From: Telmatactis stephensoni
Taxonomy: Eukaryota; Cnidaria; Anthozoa; Actiniaria; Isophelliidae
Direction of reading: 5' to 3'
Length of the DNA stretch: 64,000 nucleotides
Assembly: GCA_029948255.1 (NCBI GenBank)
Contig: JALIZF010001862.1
Span: forward strand, 985,300-1,049,299
The position numbers and the translations under genes are program-made. Positions 34,801 to 43,080 of the stretch are shown here, in pieces (the first letter of the stretch is position 1; each line of letters begins with the position of its first letter). The notes beneath the pieces are model-generated. The model saw only the letters and a list, made by a program, of their open reading frames with translations. It did no database searches and was not told where the DNA came from.

Positions 34801-37753
34801 AGCGCAACTTTGGTGCAGCAAAACTTTGCAGGTTTTTGAACGAGATTTAGTAATTTATATTAGAACATTATTACTGCAATCTTGTTGTCACGCGTGCCAT
34901 GTCACATAACTTAATTTAACTCAGTATTAAAAGGTGCACTTAAGGTTGCCCAGTGAAACATTCATATAAATAAACTGCAGATTTTGAATAGATACCTTGG
35001 GTGAAGAATTATTTGGGTAAGTAGTCCATGTGTTATTATCAGTAGAAGTGGATATCTTGTACTCTGTCGTCCATTCCTGTGCACTGACATTTTGTGCATT
35101 CCCCTGTGTTGCTACGGCACAAATAAAAAGCACTCTACCCAAATCTATCTGTAGATAGTCATCAGTGTTTGAACTGCCCTTGGGTTTCCATGCACTAGCA
35201 GTATGCAGCCTTGCACCTTGAGCAGCGTTGGAGGGTGACAATTCAGAACTTGCTGTAAAACTACTGTCTGGTATGATATTCTTAACACCAACAGGGACAC
35301 ATGTAGAATGACAGCCTTAAGAGAAAAAAATGATATGAGATCTAGGGGGCTCACTTGTTCGAAAGAGAGTTAGCGCTAATACAGATTGAATATAAAGAAA
35401 TCCATTGATTTTAACCCTCGGTGAGCGATAACGCGTTTTCGAACAACTGATGAATGGATTTCCTGTCGAACCGAGAAAGTCAAGCTCACTCACTCAATTT
35501 AAAAGAGGACTTGACAATTGTTATTCGAAATCGGATTCCCTCACGGCAAACATGTAAACCAGTTTTTATTTATCTTTTTTTTAAATATATGCTGATGTTT
35601 TTACCGTGTTTAAATAAAGTTGTGTCTGTCTGTCTGTCTGACTGATCCCTGAAATGTGTTTTCCTCATTTAACCTTAGCAAGGTTATTTTGGATAATTTG
35701 TGATATGTAGATCCTTTGCAGTGACTTTGTCTGGGATAAAGAGACATTGGAAATATTTTGCATGGATAATCAGGAGACTAAGACTTCGTGCGCCTCCCTA
35801 TAATCATATTCGACTGCTAAATATGACATCCATTGTCTCGCTACTGGGCTTATTTTAGTACTAGTGGTTCGTTCTCCAGAGGGCGCTGGTAGAAATTTAA
35901 CAGCGCGCAAATTCTTGATCGAAAAGCATCTCTAAAAATAGCCCAAAAGTGTTTCAATACGTCATATCAAGTGACGTTTGTGTCTCAGACTCCTTGTTGT
36001 ACAAAGTAACGATGCCGAAAGCAGTGGAACAGTTGAGGAAGCAACTAACTCAGGCATGGAGAAGTGCTCCATTGTTAACGCTTGGTGAACTTCTGAATTC
36101 CGGCCATGAAGCGAAGTCTGAAAAGGTTTGTAAATAAAACAATTGAAAGTACGCAGTTTAGTGAGTTTTTTTGCCCCCAAAAAACTACATATTTAAATCG
36201 AAATTTAAAAAAAAATACAAACTTTACTTAAGACATCGACTGGCACTTTCCTTTAGTATATAATTATAGGCCCTACGTTACGCTTCGTATGGTGTTATTA
36301 TTTTTATGACAGCGTCCACTTATATGTTAGTGTATGTATGTATACAACTATTTAGAAAATGTTGTCTTGTTAATACTTAACACTATATTAACTTTTCGTC
36401 TTTAACGAAAACGTCTTCTAAATCAATGGCCCATTTATAGTGGAGATGAGTTAGTGAATTCACATAAAGACGGAAAAGTCATCGAGATGAAATTTCATTT
36501 TGTCAGAAACTCATAATTAAGTTTCTGATTTTGTCCAACGAGCTTCCGTCTGAAGACGAATTTCTCGTCCAAGACGGCTTTCCGTATCTAATATGAATTC
36601 GGTTATTGAGGAATACAAAAATAGCACTGTATTCTCAAGGGGCGCAAACACTTCAAACATACTTTTTGTAGCTCTTATCATGAAAAAAAAAGAAAAAGGA
36701 AATAAAAGAAAAAGGAAAACAGAAAATAAAGAAAGAAAAAGAGGCGAAGATAAACTACGAATATATGATTACAGTGCAACCCCAATGGAGCGAAGGAGTA
36801 CCAAGGGACTACAAAAGTTCGTTTGATATATCAACGAAAACTTTTATCGGGGTTCAAATCCATGCATCGTTTATAATGGTACAGAAAAAATAGCTCGTTA
36901 TATGATACTAACTAGGTATTTCTATAATTAGGTATTTATAGAGCGCATTTCACAACGCCTCAATGCGCTTTACAATGGAGAAGTCCTTATACTCTCACAC
37001 ACATTCCTTATATCTTCTAAACACCCAACTCTCAACTCACCAGTTCGTTTTTGACGGAGGGAGAAAAACCAGAGGACCCGGAGAAAAACCCTCGAAGCAA
37101 GGGAGAGAACGAACTAACAAACTTAACTCACATGAAGGTGACCCGTCCGGGAACCTCAGCGGTGAGCCAGGCGAGTGGTCTAACCACTCGACCACCCTTG
37201 CTTCCCATAATGGGACTAGCATTAATGGGGATTCTTTATATCACAGTTTTACTGAAAAGTAAACTGAATAAAAGAATTTGTATATTAATACATTTTTTCT
37301 GGTGATAAACAGTAATAAATAGAAATGCTCACCTGCACAATAGGCCACTGGACATCGAGGGCTTGGTTTGAGTTTATAGACGAAGTAGTCACCACAGTTT
37401 TTTACAGATATCGTAGACTTAAAACGGCATTCTGAATTCTGAGGATTTGCGCATGCAGTCAAATTCTTTTCTTGGCCTTTCGTTGCTGGATGTGTGTCTC
37501 CTATCCATATTGGTGCTACTCTTGTACCACAGTAGCTAGGTTTCGTTGTTGGTAGCTTTCCTCCAGCGATGCTGGTGAACTTGTACCATCCTTGAACAAG
37601 GATGTTGCACTTAGCATCATGTTTGGGTGTCCATTTGTCTTTTTTGTTTAGATAGTTTGGAGACTTGTAGGTAGTGCAAGGATCTGCCCTGATGGTTGCA
37701 ATAAGCGTGAGAAGTAAAGCAGTGGAAATTGTATACGTCTTAACTGGAGCCAT
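13774..37753 (-). CDS. Gene A: giant secreted mucin-like D8C/discoidin/CBM14 protein (18 exons, 3,513 aa)
   Basis: Exons in transcript order: 37333-37753, 34996-35315, 34299-34443, 33377-33693, 32350-32494, 31648-31973, 30632-30776, 29288-29607, 28448-28592, 27880-27933, 27240-27317, 26604-26681, 18806-25984, 18478-18519, 18156-18362, 15921-16142, 15114-15323, 13774-13961. All junctions are GT-AG and phase-compatible; the total of 10,542 nt is 3,514 codons. Order: signal peptide and D8C (1-140), four F5/8-type C domains (141-761), an 18-residue linker, Thr/Pro segments (780-831), a repeat region (832-3224), a mini-exon, four CBM14 domains (3239-3513). D8C and CBM14 are extracellular modules; CBM14 typically binds chitin and discoidin domains bind glycans or lipids. 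The repeat is Ser/Thr/Pro-rich, so dense O-glycosylation is likely. There is no transmembrane segment. Role inferred: structural component of a mucus, cuticle-like or mineral-associated matrix. Transcript support is absent. Confidence 0.85.
14188..14321. mobile_element. Palindromic MITE, CTGATTATATGAAC ends, copy 1
   Basis: AGGGTCTGATTATATGAACA and its near reverse complement bound 134 bp, with a mirrored AGCGGGCTGA... interior. Sister copies: 14342-15081 (interrupted) and, with diverged ends, 62973-63116. Confidence 0.8.
14342..15081. mobile_element. Palindromic MITE, copy 2, split by a TTAA element
   Basis: The left part 14342-14431 and right part 15046-15081 together restore one palindromic MITE like 14188-14321. 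The break coincides with TTAA on both sides of the 614-bp insert. Confidence 0.8.
14432..15045. mobile_element. 614-bp TTAA-flanked element nested in a MITE
   Basis: Starts GGGTATACTGACATATC right after TTAA (14428-14431) and ends with the imperfect inverse (GATATGTGTTAGTACTCCC) right before TTAA (15046-15049). Non-coding. The TTAA duplication suggests piggyBac or Kolobok mobilisation. Confidence 0.82.
15114..15323 (-). CDS. Gene A exon 17: CBM14 domain 3
   Basis: 210-nt phase 1-1 exon with GT-AG borders. It shows LCHGIGDCNYGDLKDCHGYI, then VWSATDGIC and ENPPC, followed by a short Pro-rich tail (SPHPNPPQTIKSP). Confidence 0.88.
15921..16142 (-). CDS. Gene A exon 16: CBM14 domain 2
   Basis: 222-nt phase 1-1 exon. 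The six Cys of CBM14 are present (FCISKRNGWYADPIDC, VC, RRC, VWSANDARC, DPPC) with a Pro-rich tail. The (AAAGC)n array lies 138 bp upstream in transcript terms, inside the preceding intron. Confidence 0.88.
16281..17204. repeat. 924-bp (AAAGC)n pentanucleotide array, 184 copies
   Basis: 170 perfect AAAGC copies (16281-17130), one AAGC deletion unit at 17131-17134, then 14 more perfect copies to 17204. AAAAC units follow to about 17230. It lies in the gene A intron between exons 15 and 16. All reading frames stay open because a 5-bp unit repeats every 15 bases; the resulting long Cys/Phe/Ala/Leu ORFs are not genes. Confidence 0.97.
17231..18155. other. Gene A intron sequence with a MITE
   Basis: Intronic DNA without exon candidates. 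It holds a TAGAG-family MITE copy at 17901-18033 and a short CA run near 17760-17773. Confidence 0.6.
17901..18033. mobile_element. TAGAG-family MITE, diverged copy
   Basis: Begins TAGAGCGGTTTTCGTATATG and ends in a CATACGAAAA-type inverse; the interior has CACGGTAACTGG and CCACGGAACCGC runs as in other copies. Confidence 0.65.
18156..18362 (-). CDS. Gene A exon 15: CBM14 domain 1
   Basis: 207-nt phase 1-1 exon. DFCIGKPNCNYADPNNCFGY, then VCFHGLVFRRLC, then VWSANERIC and DPPC. An extra Cys pairs position-wise with the one in CBM14 domain 3. Confidence 0.88.
18478..18519 (-). CDS. Gene A exon 14: 42-nt Pro/Thr mini-exon
   Basis: A TATAG acceptor, 42 coding bases and a GTGAAC donor give the phase 1-1 peptide PTSARIPITPTTG. 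It continues the Thr/Pro character between the giant repeat exon and the first CBM14 domain. Its length equals one repeat unit of the neighbouring exon. It is small enough that a chance match cannot be excluded; skipping it would keep the frame. Confidence 0.6.
18674..18784. repeat. (AAAAG)n pentanucleotide array
   Basis: About 21 near-perfect AAAAG copies (CTTTT on the coding strand), beginning some 20 bp inside the intron after the giant exon's splice donor at 18804-18805. Confidence 0.95.
18806..25984 (-). CDS. Gene A exon 13: 7,179-nt mucin-repeat exon (2,393 codons)
   Basis: The acceptor TTTTGTGCAG precedes 25984 and the donor GTGTTT follows 18806; both are phase 1, which selects the PSTEAAQKNP frame from the several open ones. 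From about 25975 to 19260 it is an array of about 160 units of 14 residues (consensus PSTEAAQKNPSTAP, variants with PTTTTP, NSSKSP, ESETKN). From about 19240 to 18830 the unit changes to 9 residues (AEKHTTASP). The sequence is rich in Thr, Ser, Pro, Glu and Lys and lacks Cys after the first residues, as in a mucin domain. Nested higher-order repeats show expansion by unequal exchange, so copy number probably varies between individuals and assembly collapse is possible. Confidence 0.88.
18830..19240 (-). repeat. 27-bp coding minisatellite at the end of the giant exon
   Basis: On the plus strand the unit GATGCTGTCGTGTGCTTCTC plus TGYAGGG/T recurs every 27 bp, clearest at 18996-19190. It encodes AEKHTTASP-type nonamers, His- and Lys-containing, unlike the acidic/amide 42-bp units. 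Confidence 0.85.
19260..25980 (-). repeat. 42-bp coding minisatellite, about 160 units
   Basis: The period is 42 bp, with a few 45-bp units. Higher-order periodicity is directly measurable: the marker GCTTCATTGG recurs at 20621, 20957, 21209 and 21461, that is at 336, 252 and 252 bp, which are 8, 6 and 6 units. Larger blocks recur 1,854 bp apart (around 21596-22009 and 23450-23863) and 2,442 bp apart (ending 20494 and 22936). Confidence 0.93.
26153..26319. mobile_element. 167-bp MITE in a gene A intron
   Basis: Ends CAAATAACGTTCAC and GTGAACGTTATTTG, with an inner mirrored AGAGATATGACGCTTTT. Non-coding. Confidence 0.75.
26604..26681 (-). CDS. Gene A exon 12: Thr-rich linker
   Basis: 78-nt phase 1-1 exon (PTRRKTTTPNATTPTTINTT...). 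Same length and character as exon 11, so probably a duplicate of it. Confidence 0.78.
26772..27144. mobile_element. Poly-G-ended hAT-like MITE, copy 1
   Basis: The 8-bp direct repeat GTTATAGG at 26764-26771 and 27145-27152 flanks an element whose ends are long G and C runs followed by CTCC.../...GGAG. Its interior repeats ACCTTTTAGGG several times. Eight-base duplications are the signature of hAT transposases. Copies: 51289-51646 and 60981-61383. Confidence 0.85.
27240..27317 (-). CDS. Gene A exon 11: Thr/Pro-rich linker
   Basis: 78-nt phase 1-1 exon, TATAG acceptor and GTGAGT donor; SNTTKEITTPRLTTTPTPPP-type sequence. Confidence 0.78.
27530..27860. repeat. Interspersed-repeat-like intron sequence
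   Basis: Contains GGACCGAGCGCAGCGGGACAG and repeated CGGTCT/GACCTCGGTC motifs, unlike surrounding AT-rich intron. Appears transposon-derived; no partner copy is present in the window. Confidence 0.35.
27880..27933 (-). CDS. Gene A exon 10: conserved 18-residue linker
   Basis: 54-nt phase 1-1 exon, GDIQPCFKGKVGCFSNYT. Gene B exon 2 has the same length, phase and pattern ([18 protein letters not shown]), marking common ancestry. Confidence 0.82.
28448..29607 (-). CDS. Gene A exons 8-9: discoidin domain 4
   Basis: Exon 29288-29607 (VSYKHIIPDSSFTVTS, then DYLQIDLGKVLYICAVATQG and EWTTEYKISTS) and exon 28448-28592 (FFTGNTDVNSVVKNVL, then IRFIPTKYHNWKALRVEVYG) are joined at phase 0. Together they form a canonical F5/8-type C domain. 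Confidence 0.9.
28706..28732 (-). pseudogene. Relic of a discoidin second-half exon
   Basis: After a CATTGCAG acceptor-like site the minus strand reads LFPANSDVR, matching the start of exons 3 and 7, then loses the match. It sits in the intron between exons 8 and 9 and is best read as the decayed first part of a duplicated exon. Confidence 0.6.
28828..28866. repeat. (TC)n(AC)n microsatellite
   Basis: A run of CT dinucleotides followed by CA dinucleotides, inside a gene A intron. Confidence 0.9.
29686..29770 (-). repeat. tRNA-derived SINE head
   Basis: On the minus strand, TGGTAGAGCA resembles an A box and GGGTTGATTCC a B box about 35 bases later. No complete cloverleaf is evident, so this is a SINE or tRNA relic rather than a tRNA gene. 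Confidence 0.5.
30632..31973 (-). CDS. Gene A exons 6-7: discoidin domain 3
   Basis: Exons 31648-31973 (phase 1-0; VAYKTIIPDGSLTASS, DYLQVDLGRVSSICAVATQG) and 30632-30776 (LFPANSDVHTVVKNVL, RVEVYESGFK). The first-half exon is the most diverged of the four. Confidence 0.9.
31177..31322. mobile_element. TAGAG-family MITE in a gene A intron
   Basis: TAGAGCACTTTTTATGTGAG at one end, CGAACGAAATCTACTCTA at the other, GC-rich CCGTGCCGTGACCGTG interior. Confidence 0.72.
32350..33693 (-). CDS. Gene A exons 4-5: discoidin domain 2
   Basis: Exons 33377-33693 and 32350-32494. Second half: IFPGNTDVHTVVKNVL...KYHNWKALRVEVYGLDVQ, nearly the same as domain 4. The first half is nearly identical to domain 1 over its central 230 bp. 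Confidence 0.9.
32814..32860. other. G-quadruplex-forming G-rich tract
   Basis: Successive G runs of three to five separated by single T or A/AA bases, in the intron between exons 4 and 5. Many G-tracts allow stable quadruplex folding. Confidence 0.6.
32947..33292. mobile_element. Palindromic TTAA-type MITE, copy 3, with a SINE fragment inside
   Basis: Both ends are of the GGCCCGGTAATACGAGCAAC type with TTAA directly outside each. About 80 bp at 33031-33110, from (TAC)n to AAATGCAC, interrupts the palindrome and is flanked by CATTAC on both sides; similar sequence at about 29091-29160 suggests a SINE tail. Confidence 0.78.
34299..35315 (-). CDS. Gene A exons 2-3: discoidin domain 1
   Basis: Exons 34996-35315 (NIIPDSSFTASSELSPSNAA, DYLQIDLGRVLFICAVATQG) and 34299-34443 (LFSANSDVHTVVKNVL, RVEVYESGSK). 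Phase 1-0 then 0-1, as in the other three. Confidence 0.9.
36012..36125 (+). CDS. Possible first exon of a plus-strand gene inside gene A intron 1
   Basis: ATG in good context (GTAACGATGCCG) opens 38 codons (MPKAVEQLRKQLTQAWRSAP...) ending at a GTTTGT donor in phase 0. The composition looks coding, unlike the surrounding AT-rich intron, and the upstream sequence is GC-richer with TGACGT. No second exon was found, and I do not recognise the family. It may be a duplicated fragment. Confidence 0.3.
36912..37215 (-). mobile_element. tRNA-derived SINE in gene A intron 1
   Basis: The minus strand starts with GGGTGGTCGAGTGGTTAGAC (A-box-like) and GAGGTTCCCGG (B-box-like), and ends with a tail of the type GTAAAGCGCATTGAGGC...GCGCTCTATAAATACC, typical of SINE 3' ends, then an AATTA-rich repeat. 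Confidence 0.65.
37333..37753 (-). CDS. Gene A exon 1: signal peptide and D8C domain
   Basis: MAPVKTYTISTALLLTLIAT is a clear signal peptide, cleaved near IRA/DPC. Eight Cys follow (DPC, AKC, SYC, TAC, SEC, KNC, PRC, AYC), as in the D8C module of uromodulin- and VWDE-type proteins, with [11 protein letters not shown] and PIWIGDTHP. An upstream in-frame ATG four codons earlier is less likely, because gene B starts at the equivalent Met. Confidence 0.9.
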
Positions 37754-37842
37754 GCTTATGTACAAATGAAGTGTTGGTCAAAAACAAGTTCTGCAACAAT
37801 GACGACTCTATGCCCCAGAAAACACGTATTATGTCACTTTGC
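37754..37842 (-). promoter_or_regulatory. 5' flank of gene A, homologous to gene B
   Basis: GTTGCAGAAC, then TTGTTTTTGACCAACA, then CTTCA-TTGTA shortly before the ATG align with the gene B 5' flank (GTTGCAGAAC, TTGTTTTTGATCAACA, CTTCACTTGTA). The TATA box of gene B is only weakly kept here. Confidence 0.5.
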
Positions 37843-38009
37843 TTAAGCGGAAAGCGAAATATTTCAGTTTGAAAAACTAAAGTATGAAAAGTACATTTAT
37901 TTGCTGAACCGCAATTGTAGACATTTAAAGGCGGGTTTTTTTTACTTGGTGGAAAAAAGTTTTTTTTCTGAACAACAAATTGAAAAACAAAGGTCAAAGA
38001 GGGTTCCAA

Positions 38010-41000
38010 AACATTATCAAAAAAACCCGTATAAAAATATACCTACAAGTATTAGTTAGTAATTAAGTGGAAGACAAAAAAATATACTAAGAAAACACAG
38101 AAAAAACACTAAATATAATAATCATAAGTGGATATTCCTGTTTTGAAAGTGAGATCAGTATTTAATTCCTCATTGCTTAGGTAAAAATGTCCGCGTCATT
38201 AGAGTACTTATTTTATTTTTATATATTTTTCTAGTTTACAAGCTTATTTCAATGAAGGCAGGGATACCATGCACAACAGCTTTGACAGCCAATTACTGTG
38301 GACCCTATAAATTAAACAATGGAAAAGGTCTTTAGCCAGTTTTACGAATTTTTCGTGAGTTTATTTGTTTCTACTGCAGAAGATAGCACATAACAACATA
38401 ACATAACACTTACTCCTGTCATAACAAAGTTTTACCACATCGGAAGCGCTACCACGGACAGTCCATGTTGAGAGCGCACACCAAGCCAAGCCGGGCTCCC
38501 TGTGTACCATCTAGACTTTTATAATGTAGTAGGTCAGCACTTTGAATAAGATGAATGTCAATCATTCTTTATAGACTCAAATCCCACCACAAATCCTAAC
38601 TAGTCTACAATGTAGGTTGGTGCTGTTCATCTGCATTGGCTGTAATAAAATACATGGATATGCCAATGTACTTATACTAGCTATTTCTAATAGAAAGTGA
38701 AATGCTGCGAGCAAAAAACAGCTGGTGTATCCACGTTAGCAGAACTGTTCCCCTAAAACTTACGAAAGTACACCGCTTTGTCTGATATATCAAATGTTTC
38801 TTGTTTATCTCCTGTGCGTTGTGTGACGAACACTGCTAGTTGACCTTCAATATTGAACTAGACGCACTCGTGCGTTCACTCGTGCCCATGTAAAAGGGAG
38901 CCCAAAATCGGCCGTAAAAAGGACATTTAGATTAGCTGTCGCTACAGTAAGAGCGATTGACATGTTGTCGTTAATAAACTTTTTAACAAGACGCACCTCG
39001 AACCGTACACTGGTTGCCTGTAGTTCAACAAGCCGCAGTAGTAAAGACCTTTAATTTGTCTGTCAACAGCTATTCATGCAAAAATTTTGTACCGCTGATC
39101 GAATGTATCGCGTGCTCGTCTAGTGACATCCTTGAATCGACTCTTGATACGGTATGGACTTGAACCGCTGATCGTATGTATCGCATGCTCGTCTAGTGAC
39201 ATCCACAGATTACACTGTGTTCCGAATAGGAGGCTACTCGCTTCGCTCGCAGCAATAAGGTATACCATGGTATACCACGTTGGTCAGTACACTTTCTCGC
39301 ACATATTCAACACACATTCGACTGGATTTCCAATGGAAAATTCTTCTTTTCAGTGGAATCTAGTCGTGAAAATAATAAGGGATACTATAAGGGATAAGTT
39401 TCCTCTATCACTGATCACCACAGGTAACCCATCTGTTATTCGAGGACAATGCCACGCAGAGTCGAGTGGAATTCATTGCTGACCACCGACTGGCACTGAC
39501 ATTGTTTCATAGGTCGACACTGTAAAATTTCAATACTGATAAAACGTGTTATGGTGGATGGTCTTAAGAATTGACCGGCCGCTTTCTAGCAAAATCCGGC
39601 CCTCTTTTAATGATTACGCATGTTCAGTTAAATTGTAAGAGCAGAAGTTCAATTATTTTTAAAAATATTAAAATATTTTCATCGATATTGACTAAGAATT
39701 TCAGTACTGTGATATTTTTGTTGGTTGTGTACGGTGATTCCCTTACCTTCTTTTCTATGATATTTTTACAGTCTGTATACGGTTTAAGTCCAATTATGAG
39801 GGATTTGAAAACAAAATCAGTTTGTACTCTTTTAACTTTGAGGTTTTTCGGTGAATGTGTGAGAAAGATAATTGTTTTAATACAATGCTCCACTAGTTTC
39901 AAGGAGAAGTCAGGTTAAAAATAACTTTTGACGTAAAAACGCCAGGTATATTATAACTGAAGGCAAAAAACCTCTTGGATGAAGACACAGTTTTTTTTTG
40001 TTTTTTTTTTTCATTATGCAGCTATCAGCGTTATGCCCCAGAGTGAGGGGAGACGGTCATAACCCGAGGACTTTCAGCCTCTTTTTTAAGTTAAGGAAAG
40101 TCAAATTCCCGTATAATGAATAAAAGTCAAATTTCCTCACAAAATCTGATGTTTGTTATGATTTCTCGATAATCCAAGATGGCGGTCATGTCAAATTCCC
40201 CACCCTGGAGATATTGAGTTCACATACGGCCCCTCCGATTCCCCCCGGGGGGTCTTACATTGATGTTGTATTAATATCTAGTAATATTATGAGTAGGAAC
40301 TAGAGATACTAACGACAAGGAATACAGAAAATGCTAATTGTTATTTGTCCGTCCACCTCATTTTCCTACTGGCGGATTCTCATTTTCTCTGTTTGGGGAG
40401 ATGGAAGAGTTTTCCTAAAGGAGAGTATATGGGAATCAGCTCAATGGTGGAAACATGAAGATCTTGATCAAAAGGTAGCACATTCATTTTTGATCACTTT
40501 TAGTAAAAGCTTTCCTGAGTTTTAATATGACAAGAATTCTATGTGGGGAACCAGGAGGAACCAGGGGAACTGTCAAATTGGAATCATTTTCTGGGTATTA
40601 ATTATTTATGATTGGATGAGATTTTATAACACAGAAAAAGAACTTTGTTTCAAAAGGAAGTTTTCTCACATTTTATTTCAAAACTATGTTATACATAGGT
40701 TGGTGAAAACAAAATGACGCACCAGCGACATAAATATAAAGAGTGTAAAATTGATTTTTTGGGCGGATAATTTACAAATACGTACATTTCAATATGACTA
40801 GGATGTTGACAAAGTATAAAGGGAGCAAGTATGGAGCTTTCCGTCGCCATTTCTGACAAGTTTGTTATTAATATTTCCGTAGTTTGTAAGTAATAACAAA
40901 ATGTGTAGGCAAATAAAAAATAATCTAGTGCTTTTGGATAAGTACTGTAAGCGATTACTTTACAGATATAGATTATTTTAAGATTATTTTAGGGCGTTTT

Positions 41001-42159
41001 ATCGTACAGCATTTTCAAGTCACTAGTTATGACTAACAGGTTACATTTTGCTTACTTTTTCGATTTAATGCTCTCGCTTTTCCTTAATTTCGATTTTGCT
41101 ATCATAGGTTTAGTAACAGTCTGTAGCTTATGGTAAATGATATCGACGGTTTATTTTAGAGCGGAGAGGAACGGTTTAGGGAGGAGGGAGAAATAGCCCC
41201 AAAAAAGTAGGGAGGAGGGAGAAAAGAGGCAGAAAAATTGGTTTGGGAGGAGGGAGGAAAACAATTATGAGATGTAGTGAAGGAGAAATGGCCGAAAAAA
41301 TTAGGGAGGAGGGAGAAAAATGGAATTAAAATGAGGAGGAAGGATATTGAAATGCCTGTTCCTCTCCGCTCATTTTAGAATGTAAATTCTTTTTTTTTAG
41401 CAATGATAAAAAAAAACTTTTTCCTTTAGTTCTGCTAGTTACGTAATAAAAATTGTACAATAGGAATACTATCATGTCATTCATAGGTTGGACCAAAAGG
41501 AATTGAGTTAGTTTCTCGTAAGCAGACCAATCAAGCATGCTTATCATTCTGCTTAGTTTAAGTGCAGCTTTGCAGCTACAAATTCAGAACACAGCTACCT
41601 TGTAATTCAGTTAGCACTTTGCGTTCAGTTAATCAGTTAACACTTACTGCTACATGTAATAGTACCGACAGTGCCTCTTGCAAGAGCAGCACCATATCAT
41701 CTAATAAAAGATCCCAGAAAAGTACCGTTACATAAGCGTAGCACAAGCAACATACGAAGACTCAGTATGAGAACTTTGTTTCAAAATGAAGTTTTCTTAT
41801 ATATTATTTTAAAAGTATGTTCAGTATACATAGGTTGGTGAAAACGAAATGACGCAGAACAGCAGCCACATTGGCTTACACACATTGTTACTTGAATTTC
41901 TCTAGCCTGGTTGATGATGCTTGTCTTTTTCACAGATATGTGATAAATGCGATACTAAGTCTATGTATGTTGCTTATGCTTATGCTTGTATCGCTAGTGA
42001 AAACAAGGCTTAAGGGATAAATTACATGAGAGATATTAAGATTTACGTAAACGGGAAGCGGTAGACGGCAGAGAGGAACACGCGAACTACTTTTTTCGCC
42101 CCTGGCGTCGTGCGTTTGACACTGACATGAATTTTTTACTTTAACGGCAAACACGACAC
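38010..42159. other. Intergenic DNA between genes A and B
   Basis: No exon could be supported. It holds a duplicated CTGATCG(A/T)ATGTATCGC(G/A)TGCTC segment (about 39091-39128 and 39165-39204), an 18-bp palindrome GGTATACCATGGTATACC near 39258, paired direct repeats of about 95 bp (40643-40735, 41769-41865) and a purine-rich MITE (41158-41372). Confidence 0.5.
41158..41372. mobile_element. Purine-rich MITE with GAGCGGAGAGGAAC ends
   Basis: GAGCGGAGAGGAAC at the left and GTTCCTCTCCGCTC at the right. The interior has four copies of GGGAGGAGGGAGAAA-like motifs on one strand, making a long purine-biased strand. Confidence 0.7.
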
Positions 42160-42450
42160 CGTAACTTTAGGCAGCTTAAGGTGACTTACGGCAAGCTTTA
42201 GGCGATTTAAGCAAAAATTGGCCAAAAATTCGATGGGACTTTAGGCAACTTTGTGCGATTTAAGGCGACTTAGTGCGATTTAAGGCGGCTTGTGCGGAGG
42301 CATAGTTTGAGTTATGGCGATTTAAGCAAAAATTGGCCAGAATGTCGATCGAACTTAGAGCGACTTTGTGCGACTTAAGGCGACGCGACTTTGTGCGACT
42401 TAAGGCAAATTTGTGTGACTCTAGGCGACTTTGTGCGACTTAAGGTGACC
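42160..42450. repeat. Degenerate GGCGACTTTGTGCGACTTAA minisatellite
   Basis: Irregular 17-20-bp units around GCGACTT(A/T). GGCGATTTAAGCAAAAATTGG, present twice, resembles the core of the 132-bp MITE at 54039-54170, so the array may have grown from a relative of that element. Confidence 0.65.
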
Positions 42451-42546
42451 TTACAGCCACATAGCTATAATTATACTAGCTCTCGGCCTCGACAAAAGTC
42501 ATAAATCACTAACTTTGTTGATTATCAAAGCTTTAAACTGAATAAC

Positions 42547-43080
42547 TTATGAACATGTTGAATTTACTTTGCTTTGGTGATCACACAGAGTGAGGTTGGC
42601 ATTCCACGCCGTTCCAATTGGACATGGCATGTAGTAGACTTTTCGATTTGAACAGGCAATGTATCCTTTGCAATCACTGGGGTTTGCATAGTTGCCATCG
42701 TCTTTTTCATCACAGAAATTATCTAATAAAAGTTAAAAAAGGTAATAAGAATATTTAGCAAAAAAATATTGGCAGATTCTCACCCCGGCCAAAATTCTAC
42801 ACAGACAATGGGAATTACTGTTAGGACCACATACTTCACAGCGTAATGTTATTGCATTTTCAGGTTTCATACTAACCTGCTGTTTGTGTTGTATTTTTAT
42901 CAGGATTAGGACATGGTGGATTCGCGCTGTATTTATAATCACATGTTCTTTCATTGGCACTCCACACCAAGTCAAATGGACATTGCCTGAGGAAGGCTCT
43001 TTCGTCGTCACAGGTAATGTATCCTCTGCAATTCCTAGGGTTTGCATGGTCCCCATCTCTTTTTCCTTTGCAGAATTTTT
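42547..43080 (-). CDS. Gene B exons 15-16: two CBM14 domains and stop
   Basis: Exon 42877-43080: [20 protein letters not shown], then VWSANERTC and NPPC. Exon 42547-42722: [20 protein letters not shown], ending shortly after the last Cys at TAA 42547-42549. Both enter in phase 1 like the CBM14 exons of gene A. Confidence 0.88.

Noticed and set aside
39571..39918. 115-codon ORF in the intergenic region
   Set aside because: No signal peptide, domain or splice context; composition like surrounding AT-rich DNA.
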